From: Corallium rubrum
Lineage: Eukaryota; Cnidaria; Anthozoa; Scleralcyonacea; Coralliidae
Direction: 5' to 3'
NCBI GenBank assembly: GCA_964035015.1
Contig: OZ035998.1
Coordinates: 25,869,442 to 25,933,441, forward strand
Length of the DNA: 64,000 nucleotides
The notes under the pieces are model-generated. The model was given only the letters and a program-made list of their open reading frames with translations. It did not search any database and had not been told where the DNA came from. The position numbers were made by a program, and so were the translations under genes. Of this stretch, positions 23,405-34,051 are shown in pieces. The first letter of the stretch is position 1; each line of letters opens with the position of its first letter.

Positions 23405-23991
23405 TTGCAGGGCCCTTCGATAAACCTCCGATCGCAAACCTTCACGTCAGTCGCTTCGGTGTTATTCCCAAGAAATCTGCTGCGAACGCGTGGCGCCTTA
23501 TCCTGGACTTGTCCTTCCCCGAAGGAAACCGTGTTAATGATGGCATTGATCCAAATGTGTGTCAAACGCAATACTGCAAAGTCGACAAACTAGACATTAA
23601 GAGTGCCTACCGCATAATACCTGTTCATCCACAAGATCGATTTCTGCTTGGAATGAAATGGCGCGGAAAATTCTATGTCAATTTAGTTCTTCCATTTGGC
23701 CTTCGATCGGCCCCATTCATTTTCAATTCGTTTGCAGACATGCTGCAATGGTTACTGCGAAATAACTATTCAATACAGGATCTTATACACTACTTGGACG
23801 ATTATTTTACGCTTGGTCCTGCCAACAGTATTCAGTGTGCTACTAATTTAGCGAAGATTAAGGACACATGTGCTCGCTTAGGCATTCCGTTAGCCCCGGA
23901 AAAATGTATCGGACCTACAACGTGTCTTGTATTTCTAGGAATCGAGCTAGATTCTGTGAAACTATGCGCGCGCCTTGGCGGAACTTCGTAG
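23405..23991 (+). pseudogene. DIRS reverse transcriptase
   Basis: The frame from about 23405 reads GPFDKPPIANLHVSRFGVIP and WRLILDLSFPEGNRVND. It then passes to motif A LDIKSAYRIIPVHPQD, LPFGLRSAPFIFNSF, and the catalytic HYLDDY box (about 23800). LGIELDS marks the end of the thumb. About 25 residues normally present between QYCKVD and KLDIKS are missing, suggesting an internal deletion. The frame ends at 23991 by frameshift. Confidence 0.85.
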
Positions 23992-24074
23992 CCTAATCCG
24001 ACTGTGGCAACGCAGGAAGTGCTGCACCAGGCGGGACCTGGAATGGGTAAACTACAACACGCATTGCAAGTATC

Positions 24075-24730
24075 GTGGTTCGTCCCAGAAGAACCTTCCT
24101 ACGTAGAATTATAAACGCTCTTCGTGGGGTACGACGACCCCATCACTTTATTCGACTCTCCCGTGAATGCAAGCTTGATATTGCCTGGTGGAATGAGCTT
24201 CTCGCGGACTGGAACGGTGTTAATTTTTTCGAATTACCTCAATGGGAGATGGCTCCAGATCTGCACATATCTACCGACGCTTCTGGCAAGTTGGGTTTCG
24301 GTGTCGTCCATAACAATGCGTGGTTCAATGGTACTTGGTCTCCTGCTCAAAGACCACTGGGTATCGCCTACAAAGAGCTTATTTCCCATTGTCTTAGCGT
24401 GTGCGATATGGGGGCCATCGTGGCAGCAAAAAAGGGTGCAATTCCAGTGTGATAATGAAAGCGTAGTAGCCGTGCTACGTACTGGTTTCATCACGGGAGG
24501 ATAACATTATGCATTTGGTCCGTTATCCGTTTTTTATTACCGCCCGTTTTAACTTTACCGTGAGTGCTGTACATGTACCTGGGAAACAAAATGCTATCGC
24601 TGATGCACTGTCCCGCTTTCGATTGCAGGAATTCTTCCGCCGGGCTCCGTCAGCGTCTCCCACTCCAGTCGCCGTTCCACAGCTGCTGCTAGACCGATTG
24701 ACCTCCAATTTCTCCAACACCGTACTCTAA
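24075..24730 (+). pseudogene. DIRS RNase H domain
   Basis: Three frame pieces give WWNELLADWNGVNFF, the first catalytic Asp in HISTDASGKLGFG, the Glu in YKELISH, the DNESVVAVLRTG segment, and the final Asp block HVPGKQNAIADALSR. The piece boundaries at about 24450 and 24500 are frameshifts or stops. This matches RNase H of DIRS elements. It is inactive as a continuous protein. Confidence 0.8.
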
Positions 24731-24735
24731 CCTTT

Positions 24736-25664
24736 ATGGGACAGGGTATAGCCTCAGCTACACGACGAACATATTCTACTGCTCAGAAACGGTTCACTGA
24801 CTTCTGCTACCGAACTAACCAGCTATCACCATCAGGATTTCCATGCCCAGCATCAGAATGGACTTTAATGTTATTCGCCACACACTTGGCCGGGTCTGTA
24901 CATGCAAACTCCATCAAGGTATAGCTAGCCGGCGTGAGGTCTCTACACATTGAGCAAGGGTTCCGTAACCCATTGGAAAATTGTCTAAGATTGGAAAGAG
25001 TGCTTCGAGGTATCAAACGCACCCATGGAAATTCAACATCAGCAAGACTTCCAGTGACGATAGATGTACTGAGAACACTACGGTCACAACTAGAACTGAC
25101 GCGGTATGACGATATATTGTTTTGGGCAGCCTGCTGTCTTGTTTTTTTTTCGGTTTCCCTCGGTGTGGGGAATTCACCACGCCCACGTGCAGTTCCTTCA
25201 ACAAAGATTACCACCTAAGTATCGACGACATTTCAGTAGATCGACACATTTCACCTAACTACATGATGGTGAAGATAAAAGCATCCAAAACCGACCCGTT
25301 CCTCAAAGGGGTTACACTTCGCCTGGCAGCATCTGGCTCCTCAATCTGCGCGGTGAGAGCAGTACTCCAGTTCCTCCACGCCAGAGGGAATGCGGCAGGC
25401 CCCCTCTTTATCCAACGGGACGGTAAACCTCTGACTAGAACAACTTTATCCAGATGGCTACAGAGCACAGCGAACCGAGCAGGCCCCAAAGGAACTTTCT
25501 CGGGACACAGCTTCAGAATTGGGGCAGCCACGACTGCCGCGCTGGCGGGGATTCCGGACCACCTTATCAAAACCCTGGGACGTTGGGAAAGTAATGCCTA
25601 TCAACTGTACATTCGAACACCGGCACGTATTTTGGATAATGTTCCGTCGGTACTGACACGATAA
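24736..25664 (+). pseudogene. DIRS tyrosine recombinase
   Basis: The N-terminal core-binding part reads RRTYSTAQKRFTDFCYRTN and later SLHIEQGFRNPL. The catalytic part (25122-25664, 180 codons) contains RCGEFT (catalytic Arg), KASKTDPF (beta-hairpin Lys), GHSFRIGAAT (His-x-x-Arg), GRWESNAYQLYIR (Trp at the second His position, then the nucleophile Tyr). All catalytic positions are present. Frames change near 24920 (an in-frame stop in IKV*LAGV) and near 25150, so the enzyme is broken upstream of an intact catalytic half. It would have inserted the circular cDNA. Confidence 0.85.
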
Positions 25665-25889
25665 TTCTACGGTAATCTTCTAACTTACGTTTCTTTAGCT
25701 TCTTTCTTGTTTATTTTTCTTGTTAAAACACATTACGTTATAAACATAGTTAACTTGTTGTGCCTCAATCTATGACTCCTTTACGTTCCCCTTGGCGTCC
25801 GAGTGCAAAATTCGGCCCAACGAACCAAACTATACTATTACTCACTGGGTAGCGGATTATTTACTTCTTTAATTTGCGTGGACAAGTTA

Positions 25890-26405
25890 AGGTCCAATGA
25901 ACCCACCAACGCAATCAACAGTGGGTCCAATGCACCCACTAACGCAATCAGCAATGGGTCCAATGCACCCACTAACGCAATCAGCAATGGGTCCAATGCA
26001 CCCACTAGCGCAATCAGCAATGGGTCCAATGCACCCACTAACACAATAAGCAACGGGTCCTACGAACCCATTAACGCAATCAGCAATGGGTCCAATGAAC
26101 CCACTAACGCAATCAGCAATGGGTCCAATGAACCCACTAACGCAATCAGCAATGGGTCCAATGAACCCACTAACGCAATCAGCAATGGGTCCAATGAACC
26201 CACTAAGGCAATCGGCAATGGGTCCAATGAACCCACTAACGCAATCAGTAATGGGTCCAGTGAACCCACCAAACGCAATCAGCAAGGGGTCCAATGCACC
26301 CACTAACGCAATCAACAATGGGTCCAATGAACCCACTAACGCAATCAGCAATGGGTCCAGTGAACCCTCCCATGCAATCCAGAATGGGTCCAATGAACCC
26401 TTCCG
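25890..26405. repeat. 33-bp tandem array, ~15-16 units
   Basis: The unit is GGGTCCAATGAACCC plus ACTAACGCAATCAGCAAT. The period of 33 bp is a multiple of three, so several frames on both strands stay open, giving peptides such as NGSNEPTNAIS. Sub-variants (CAATGCACCC versus CAATGAACCC) are grouped, showing local expansion. It starts about 225 bp after the DIRS recombinase stop. A protein function is doubtful. Confidence 0.9.
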
Positions 26406-26689
26406 TGCAGATGGGCCAAAGGAATGCCGATGAGGCAACCGCTGGATGGTAATGGTGGGTACCAGTTCTAACTCCAAGCACTGTCCAGCCAAATAAGAAA
26501 AAATCACGTCGGCAGCCCACCAGTTACCCAACCATCCATTCGGGTAAGTATAAAAAATATAAATATGAGTTCATCGCATTTAAGCGACGAATGGTTTAAA
26601 CTATATTTCGATCGTTCCGACAGGAATGGCTATTTCCAGGCCCCCAATAAAATAAAGCGTATAGGAGTTGCAGTAACGTTTTATAATCA

Positions 26690-26756
26690 GGGGGTATTTA
26701 CAAAAATTCATGTAAAAGCGCGTGAAGGGTTATTGCGTTTCTGTATTTCTAGTATG
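26690..26756 (-). repeat. Solo terminal module of the hairpin-tailed repeat
   Basis: Its minus strand begins TACTAGAAATACA and contains AACCCTTCACGCGCTTTTAC and a run before the C-rich stretch. This is the start module of copies at 44738 and 56783. Related solo modules lie at 43487-43556 and 44596-44665. Confidence 0.65.
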
Positions 26757-26821
26757 CACATATAAAACGAATTACGTAACAAACAATAGGGCATTTGTAT
26801 GACAACGTACGATGGTGGGTT

Positions 26822-26915
26822 ATTACTACTACAACTACCAGAATGCTTTGCTAGTATCCTCTACTTTTTACCACAAGAAGACGGACAAAGCATTCTGGTT
26901 GGTTGTAGTCACCGA
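26822..26915. repeat. Hairpin, ~27-bp arms
   Basis: ACAACTACCAGAATGCTTTG is mirrored by CAAAGCATTCTGGTTGGTTG, with a loop of about 34 bp. It may be a miniature inverted-repeat element. Confidence 0.6.
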
Positions 26916-29121
26916 CCACACAATCGTATATCTTCGTGCAAATGATCTATTGCACGCATACTATAGATTCAAACACAAAATCTTACTTCACAGATTGCCG
27001 ATTTTCTTCAACAAAATCTCTTAACTTCTTGACGACCTCATTTGGGTGAATAAGGTCAGGTAAATCTAAACAAGTCAGAGAAGGAAGGGTTAGGATTCTA
27101 GGTCGGGGACAGTTTCAGACTGCCTGGCATGTATTCTAAAGTGGGCGGAACTCGCATTTTCATATTTAGGAATTTTGGCCATTTAGCTTTTACAGTCATT
27201 TTCAGCTAGCTTTGTGCGAGTGGTTTGAAAGCTTCCAGCCAAGTTTCGAATTACGTTTCCAAATTTGGAACGTATATATAGGTTGGCGAAGTTCGATTCA
27301 AAATTCAAATTTCGATTCAAAATTCAGCTTTGTGCCCTTCGTTAGCTGTGTGCCAATTAATTATTGGGAATCGCAGACTGATGAATGGCCGATGAATCAC
27401 ATGTTTTCTTGAAGGAATTGGACAAAGAGTAAGTCAGGACAGTTATTCAAACATTTCAGCGTTTTATTTTAATTAGCAACTACGGCACAATTGCGGCAAA
27501 TTCAAGATATCTTATACACCGTGGTTATAGTTCCGACATCAGATCTAATTAGGTTTGACGGATATAGATCCGACATTGACATAACGCGTTCGCGACTCAA
27601 GTAAAAAGCGTCCGTCATTTTGTTCAAAATCTTTTTTTGCAGTTTAATTTTTTTGCGAGATAAATTTCCAGCAAAACGGCGTCAGCATTTTTTTATATGT
27701 CGAGGTTTGTTGATTTTTGTGACGACCAAAGTTGAAAATGCTATTTTTCGACCAACATTCGGACAAAATAAGTCATAAAACCGAAACCAGGAAATAAATA
27801 AAAAAAAAAACACGCTGACACCGTTTTGCTGGAAATTTCTCTCGGAATCGAACTGCGAAATTTTTTTTTGAACAAAAAGAAACGCTTTGTCCTTAAGTAG
27901 CACCGAGTGAAGCTCTCTGGTTTTAATTAAAAAATTTGCAACCATTATTGACTTGTGTTTATCGCAAAATTGAATACAACATTGTATTCCCCAAATTAAT
28001 AGCTTTCTAACGATATATATTTTATTTTTGTGGCATAAATTCTGACAACTTGAGAGCACTTCACCGAAACGACCCTGCAAACCTTAATGAAGACCTTAAG
28101 TCACTCTGACACACATTTTCTGCTTAGAATCAGACTGAAAGTGTATCTAAGCATGTTTATGCGTATGTAGGTTCAGTCAAATATCAAAACTATCTTTTAA
28201 ACAATTAATTATAATGTGAAAGATTGAAAGTTGAGAATGTAAACGACGATGCATCTTCCAGACGAGAAACATCAGTGTAAATAAATTTTCCACGCAAGCT
28301 AAGTTTTCTTACAAACCTTTGGTCTAAACTCACAAGACTAAATGAATGTTGAACCTTGTGCTGGTTGTTGAAAAGATCCGACAAGCACTAAGTGCAAAAT
28401 AGACTCACGCGTTACTTCAATGTCGGATCTATAGCAAGGGGGGTGACTATAAGGTGCTCAGTTGTTTCTTTCAGAATATTTAACAAGGGCCGGGGGGTGG
28501 TAACAGGCAATACTTACTACGTGGGGGCAGGGGAGCGCCGAAGGTGCGACAAACTTCCAGAGGATGCGGGGGCACGCTTCCCCGGAAAAATTTTGAATTT
28601 TTGAGTCTCTGAAATAGCATTTCCTGCATTTAGAGGGGGATTTGAAAGAGTTTTGAACCAAATATATGAATATACCATATGTCGTCACAATCTCGTACCC
28701 AGAGCCTGCGATCCTTTTGGTCATTACCAAGGAACGGAGGCTCTGGGCAACTCCGATGAAACTCGGCATCTGATTTGTTAGTTCAATCAATCTCGACCCA
28801 GCAATAAATAACAGTGAAAATTATAATTCTGTGCACGTTGCTAACTTGTTTAATTGATTTATCAACGTTCTGTAACACATAATTATAAACGACAAACCTA
28901 ATATACAATTGAACACATGAAATAATTCAAAACAGTGAAAATCCCGATAATTTACAAGTTAAAACTATTATTATTGTCGCTTTGTCGCCAAACAAACATC
29001 TGTCGTCTGATTCGTCTCGTATTTCTTCGCAGTTTCGTCTCAGAACTTTAAAAATAACATTAGAGCATGCAAGGTTGATAGAATTTAGCCAAAATTCATA
29101 ACAGAAAGTACAATTCCTTAC

Positions 29122-29235
29122 CTGAGCAGCTGAGCCGAGCCGATCACGGCCAACGCGGACAAATAAAACCAGGGCGCTTATATACGGGGCGGTGCAACGC
29201 GCTCATATCGCGCTGATCGGTGTGTGATGCACAAA
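29122..29235 (-). promoter_or_regulatory. TATA promoter-like module, leftward, with 5' splice donor
   Basis: The minus strand reads GCATCACACACCGATCAGCG, then CACCGCCCCGTATATAAGCG. About 55 nt past the TATA box is CTCAG followed by donor GTAAGG (29121-29116), which would end a short non-coding first exon. The module is homologous to 30322-30400 in opposite orientation. The target transcript is unknown. Confidence 0.5.
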
Positions 29236-30321
29236 AGGACTGGCATGAGCGTGCTTCTGAGCAAAAGTTGATCAAAAGTGGATTTTTGGGCACTGTGATA
29301 TTCTCGCTGTTTTTTCTTTAACTATGTAATTTCGGAGGAACCTTTTGCAATGTACCGACGAAGTACTTATTCGTTTAATGTATGAATATTTGTTTGGCGT
29401 AAAAAGTTGTACTATAAAGGAGTTATTATGAATAATGACTCGATTTTTTGATGACTTCTATTGAGGGAAAATTTCATTACAAGATTTGAGCATGTTAACA
29501 GGTCGTCCACGCCTAGGAATTCAGGTATGTTGAAGATTATAATAGTGTGGTTATATCTTAAAGTTTTCACAAAAATCGGAGTTGATTATTTGGAGATATA
29601 GCGTTCGGATGTTAGGTATTTTTATGGTTTAACTCTTGCCTGTTTAGTTCCTCAATTGCTGCAAGAGAAGTAAACAAAACTTATAGTTTCTCATGTTACG
29701 ATTCTTAGTAATTATATCAATAACTTTATCGGGTTTTTGAAGCATTAGATTAGAATAACTGTAAGATGTAAACAAATTTTACTCTCCGATCAATTTATTA
29801 AAATACGACTTGCTGGGACGCATGCCGAGCGTATTATGTGATAAAATTTCGTCCACACTTGTAATTTTGCCATCAGATAGCCAGGATGACTTCTTGTTAG
29901 GTTTCATTGAGAAAATGCAAATTGGAGTTGATTATTTCTTGATATTCAATTGGAAAGATGACCTACCAGCTAAAATTCAGTGCAAGAGGTTGTCTTCTAT
30001 GGAACATGGCCGAATGATAACGTGCACAAACAAAGATTTCCGAAGACTTCTTGCGTCATTTCTCTTGCGAAAGCAACGGTACGGTTCATATTTTTCAGCA
30101 ACATATTTGTTCATGTTTCAGCAACGACTCCGAATTTTTGGGAGTAACACCAGAGAATATATTAGCTGAATCCACTGATATATCGTATGGCTCGGCAATT
30201 TCATCCACGTCCTCTTCTAAACTCAACTCAGAGACTTCCACATCAAGCGTATTTTACCCGCCATATTCTGGACTTTCCCTGGCTTAGCGTTCGTCGCTAT
30301 GGTGACAGGGGGCTTGTTACC

Positions 30322-30400
30322 AGTCCTCTGCATCACACATCGATCAGCGCGCCCATTGCCGTTTCACCGCCCCCTATATAAACGGCCTGAATAAAACCTA
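30322..30400 (+). promoter_or_regulatory. TATA promoter-like module, rightward
   Basis: GCATCACACATCGATCAGCG is followed by TTTCACCGCCCCCTATATAA and ACGGCCTGAATAAAACC, the same order as in the leftward module. The downstream ATG at 30443 opens only 13 codons. The match covers about 80 bp; the flanks differ. Confidence 0.48.
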
Positions 30401-32329
30401 CGGCTCAAATCGTCCAGTCAACGGTTAGGAGAAAAGCAAAGAATGGCCATTCTTACACGAAATGCTTTGTCGAGAGCCTTGTAAAACATGTTGATTTTAT
30501 TCATCGGTAACAAAGATTTCCCTGGTCTTCGGGACTAGCGAACGATCATCAACATAACAGTTACAAATTATGAGGAACTAGGAACCAAAGGACTGGGACC
30601 AAAGACCCCGATTTGGGGACTTTTTCATCGGAGTTTCCCAGAGTCTCCGTCATTGAACTCTAAGTAAACTGGAACGATAACTCGATGGCGTATCATGAAG
30701 CCAAAAATGGCGGACATGGGGGCCGCCATGCACGTCAATCCCAGTCCCTTTTACTTTATAACCGAGAGAAAATGAAGCTGAATTTGGTGAACTGGGTTGC
30801 AAAAACAGCTTGAAATCAAAGAAAAACTGAACTTGTTAACCACTTTTAGGCTTAAATCAAATTCCAATATACCGTAGAGTAGGTGAACACTGACATGACG
30901 AGTAAAAACAAGGAAAACAGTAAAAATATAAGCTCTCAAATGAAAGTCAACAATACGCAACCAAAATTGCCATTGGTTTGGACAAATATAAAGAAAATAC
31001 ATATGAAACCCAGGTTTAAAATGAAGAGGTTGTTTATAAAAACAGTTGGGTTTTAAATTTCTCAATTTTCAGTAGGAAAAAAACCAACAAAATGCACTTT
31101 ACTGTGTGTTATTACAGCTCTGGAATTACTCTTCGTATCGAAAAATGTCAGATTTAGCATTTCCACAACTAAAACTTGAGTTAAAGCTATAATTTAGCAT
31201 GATCTTATTACTAATTCTTGGCAAGACAACCTTCAAACGTTTGAGATAACAAAGAAAAATAAGAGAAACCTACATTTTCCGTACGAGTTTCGGACTCGAA
31301 TTTTGCTTTTGTTCGGCAGATATTTCGTCATTCAATCCATTTTCGTGTGTAGAAATTGTTCAGGTACAAGGCCAATAAGCCCAGTACATACTATCTTTTT
31401 CGTTATCATCTATAAAAAAGCTTTAGGTCTAAAAAATGGTTGTTTTTTGCAGCGAGTTTTCAGTTTTTCATTGTACGTGCCGCTCATAGGTTCTGTTGAC
31501 GTCAGACGTGCAATGGCGACCCCCAGCGGCCGGAAGTTTGACTTCACCCAATCATAGGGCCTTTCTTATGGAGTTAGCGTTCCAGTTCATTTAGAGTTCA
31601 ATGGTCTCCGTTCCTTGGTAATGACCAAAAGGATCGCAGGCCCTGGGTACGAGATTGATGTCGTCATTGTCGTGGACTCATGGGGACATGTTTATACGTT
31701 TATGTTCCAAAATTATTATGTATATTCAGATTTCAGATTGAGATTGTATACCATACGTCTATATAATCGTGATTCTTACTGTTTTAAAATTGGGGTTTCA
31801 AATTTACAAGATGTTAGCGTATCATGATGTCCAATCTTATTGCAAAGGGAGAGGCCATAGCTACGGCCTGTATCGATAAGCATTGTTATACAATATAATT
31901 TACGCACGTTTTACACACAAGTGACTGTTGTGATTTGTAAAAACAGCTGCAAGTGTATCGCTGTAATCCTGTATTGGTTGGGTGTTGACAGAACCTTCGA
32001 CAAACAGAAAAGAAAGCAAATTTCGAGCTTCTGATACTTATTCAAAGCAATTTCGTGTACTTAATCGAACAATGGAACTTTGAATCCAACTTCACCAACC
32101 TGCTTTCCAAATTTGGAAACAAAATTTGAAACTTGGCTGGAAGCTTTCAAAGCGCACGTTTAAAAACACGCTGAAAACGACTGTAACCCCGTGTCCGCAC
32201 TAGATCATGGTCAAGATACTGATATATTGCTTACTTAAGTCTGCAAGCGCTCAATATATACATCGGAGAGCAACGTTCAAGTCTGTTGATTAGTCAAGCT
32301 GCATTTCATTGCGACTAAGAAATACAGCC

Positions 32330-32390
32330 GCTCTCGTCGTAGCTCAGTCGGTAAAGCACTGGATAGATTCCCAAAGTCCCGTGTTATATA
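32330..32390 (+). repeat. tRNA-derived fragment with perfect A box
   Basis: TCGTCGTAGCTCAGTCGGTA contains a perfect A-box consensus (TAGCTCAGTCGG) after a seven-nucleotide acceptor-like stretch. No convincing B box follows, so it is a 5' tRNA fragment, probably a SINE head. Confidence 0.45.
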
Positions 32391-32924
32391 TTTTAAAGAT
32401 AAGTCCAAAAGTGTATTTTATGAAGAAACTTAGGTTCGATCTTTCGATTTATTAAGGCGGGTTCTTTTTAAAGGAGGGAGATGATCGTTCCGAAAGATAG
32501 TTGTTCCGAGAGAAGCATGTAGGAAAGAAATCTACTTTTCTTTTTCTAAACTTGTTAGATATTGCAGAGTACCTTTAAAGACGTTGATTCTCTTGTTTGT
32601 CGTTTCTTCGTTTGCAATCAGTCCGCTTTTTGTATGATCAGTGTCGCTTACCTCTCCAGATTGCACATTTTCAACACTAATACAAAAGGCACAATTTTAA
32701 ATGGATTTACATTCTAACAAAAGTTTACATACTCGAAAGATTAAACTGTTGCTTAATGCAGATATTAGCTTTTTCCCACTTTCTGTCTTCTGATATTCCA
32801 TCAATTACGTCACTTTCTTTCCCTAATTTTAATTGGCTTTACCACTTACCTTGCATTTGTCTCTACCACTTACCTCTAACAGTTATTATTAGTAACTTAT
32901 CTATAAATTTGTCATGCAGGTACT

Positions 32925-33178
32925 CTCACTCACTCACTCACTCACTCACTCACTCACTCACTCACTCACTCACTCACTCACTCACTCACTCACTCACTCA
33001 CTCACTCACTCACTCACTCACTCACTCACTCACTCACTCACTCACTCACTCACTCACTCACTCACTCACTCACTCACTCACTCACTCACTCACTCACTCA
33101 CTCACTCACTCACTCACTCACTCACTCACTCACTCACTCACTCACTCACTCACTCACTCACTCACTCACTCACTCACT
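32925..33178. repeat. (ACTC)n microsatellite, ~255 bp
   Basis: A nearly perfect CTCA tetranucleotide array of about 63 units. Reading frames through it (THSLTHSL) are artefacts. Confidence 0.97.
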
Positions 33179-33430
33179 CTCATTTATTCATTTTCATTTA
33201 GTCATTTTCATTTATTCATTTTCATTTATTCATTTTCATTCACTCATTTTCACTCATTTTCATTTAGTCATTTTCATTTAGTCATTTTCATTTTCATTTA
33301 TTCATTTTCATTCATTCATTTTCACTCATTTTTCATTGATTCATTTTCATTTATTCATTTTCATTTATTCATTTTCATTTATTCATTTTCATTCACTCAT
33401 TTTCATTCTTTCTTTTTCATTCTTTCTTTT
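33179..33430. repeat. Degenerate TTCATT/TTTCATTTAT simple repeat
   Basis: Imperfect units of CATTTTCATTTATT and CATTTTCACT join the ACTC array to the TTCG array. It looks like a decayed or intermediate stage of tetranucleotide expansion. Confidence 0.9.
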
Positions 33431-33439
33431 TAATTCGTT

Positions 33440-33617
33440 CACGTTCGTTCGTTCGTTCGTTCGTTCGTTCGTTCGTTCGTTCGTTCGTTCGTTCGTTCGT
33501 TCGTTCGTTCGTTCGTTCGTTCGTTCGTTCGTTCGTTCGTTCGTTCGTTCGTTCGTTCGTTCGTTCGTTCGTTCGTTCGTTCGTTCGTTCGTTCGTTCGT
33601 TCGTTCGTTCGTTCGTT
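33440..33617. repeat. (TTCG)n microsatellite, ~178 bp
   Basis: A near-perfect GTTC tetranucleotide array of about 44 units lies about 100 bp from the donor of DRC1-like exon 33719-33825. The open frames (RSFVRSFV; NERTNERT) are artefacts. Confidence 0.97.
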
Positions 33618-33718
33618 CTACAAAACCTTATATTATATGGCTTTGCTTCGTGTATTTTGCTAGGCATTGATTAAGCTTAGATTATGATATAGACTCTTAT
33701 ACATATTTTTCTACATAC

Positions 33719-33825
33719 CTATCATTCTCCGTAAGTGTTTCTTTCCATTTTCTCTCTTCGATGTCATTCTTAAAAAAGTATCTTGCTAGATTGTAAATGT
33801 CATCTTCGTTTTCTACTCCTAATGC
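33719..33825 (-). CDS. DRC1: DRC1-like gene, exon with LGVENEDD motif
   Basis: A 107-nt minus-strand exon is bounded by the acceptor TTTTCTTACGTTAAG and donor GTATGT. It starts in phase 0 and reads ALGVENEDDIYNLARYFFKN followed by DIEERKWKETLTEND, ending with the split codon AG. The (F)xALGVE(N/S)EDD(I/V)Y.LA.(Y/F)F block lies upstream of the sperm-tail C-terminal domain in DRC1 proteins. Its split codon is completed by the 54-nt exon at 11199-11252, across a 22.5-kb intron. The preceding exon, expected to encode the region before FxALGV, was not found at higher coordinates. Confidence 0.78.
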
Positions 33826-34051
33826 CTTAACGTAAGAAAAGTTATTTTCATGAAAAACATGTTCTAATTAATACTAAACGAATCCCTACAGGGCACTGGT
33901 ATTTTTTTAATTCGTTACAAACAATTAAATGTATCCAACTTTGTGCGTTGTGATTACAATACGGATCCGGATAAAGGGTACGTCTGCACCCACAACTGCT
34001 TAGTCAGCACTAGACCTAGTGATTTAGTAGCATGTCAAATCTTTTTCTTAA

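Larger units (their letters stand above)
21739..25664 (+). mobile_element. Degraded DIRS-type retrotransposon
   Basis: The order gag-like, reverse transcriptase, RNase H, tyrosine recombinase is the DIRS order, and integrase and aspartic protease are absent. All parts lie on the plus strand in about 3.9 kb and are spread over several frames. Terminal or split repeats were not delimited, so the true ends may lie outside this span (candidate right part: the 33-bp array just downstream). It lies inside the 22.5-kb intron of the DRC1-like gene, antisense to it. Confidence 0.87.
27186..32190. repeat. 5-kb region bounded by inverted repeats
   Basis: The left arm (about 27186-27310, with TTGAAAGCTTCCAGCCAAG) is mirrored at 32070-32190. 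A second inner pair is 28676-28765 and 31612-31665, both holding TTCCTTGGTAATGACCAAAA in one or other orientation. A third inner pair is two promoter-like modules at 29122-29235 and 30322-30400. Only these segments match, not the DNA between. The ORFs at 29810-30287 and 28458-28790 match nothing recognised. It could be one large inverted-repeat element or nested repeats. Confidence 0.5.

Noticed and set aside
25890..26405. CRISPR-like array
   Set aside because: The units are contiguous without unique spacers and the sequence is eukaryotic.
25803..26531. Repeat protein of NGSNEPTNAIS units on either strand
   Set aside because: Three or more frames are open because the unit is 33 bp. There is no start context, no conserved strand and frames end by indels. 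Kept as a tandem repeat only.
29810..30287. Gene encoded by the 119- and 78-codon frames
   Set aside because: No domain recognised, the frames overlap in different phases, and splice signals are not convincing.
32914..33674. Long frames reading THSLTHSL, RSFVRSFV and NERTNERT
   Set aside because: They arise from perfect tetranucleotide arrays; no flanking coding sequence or splice context.
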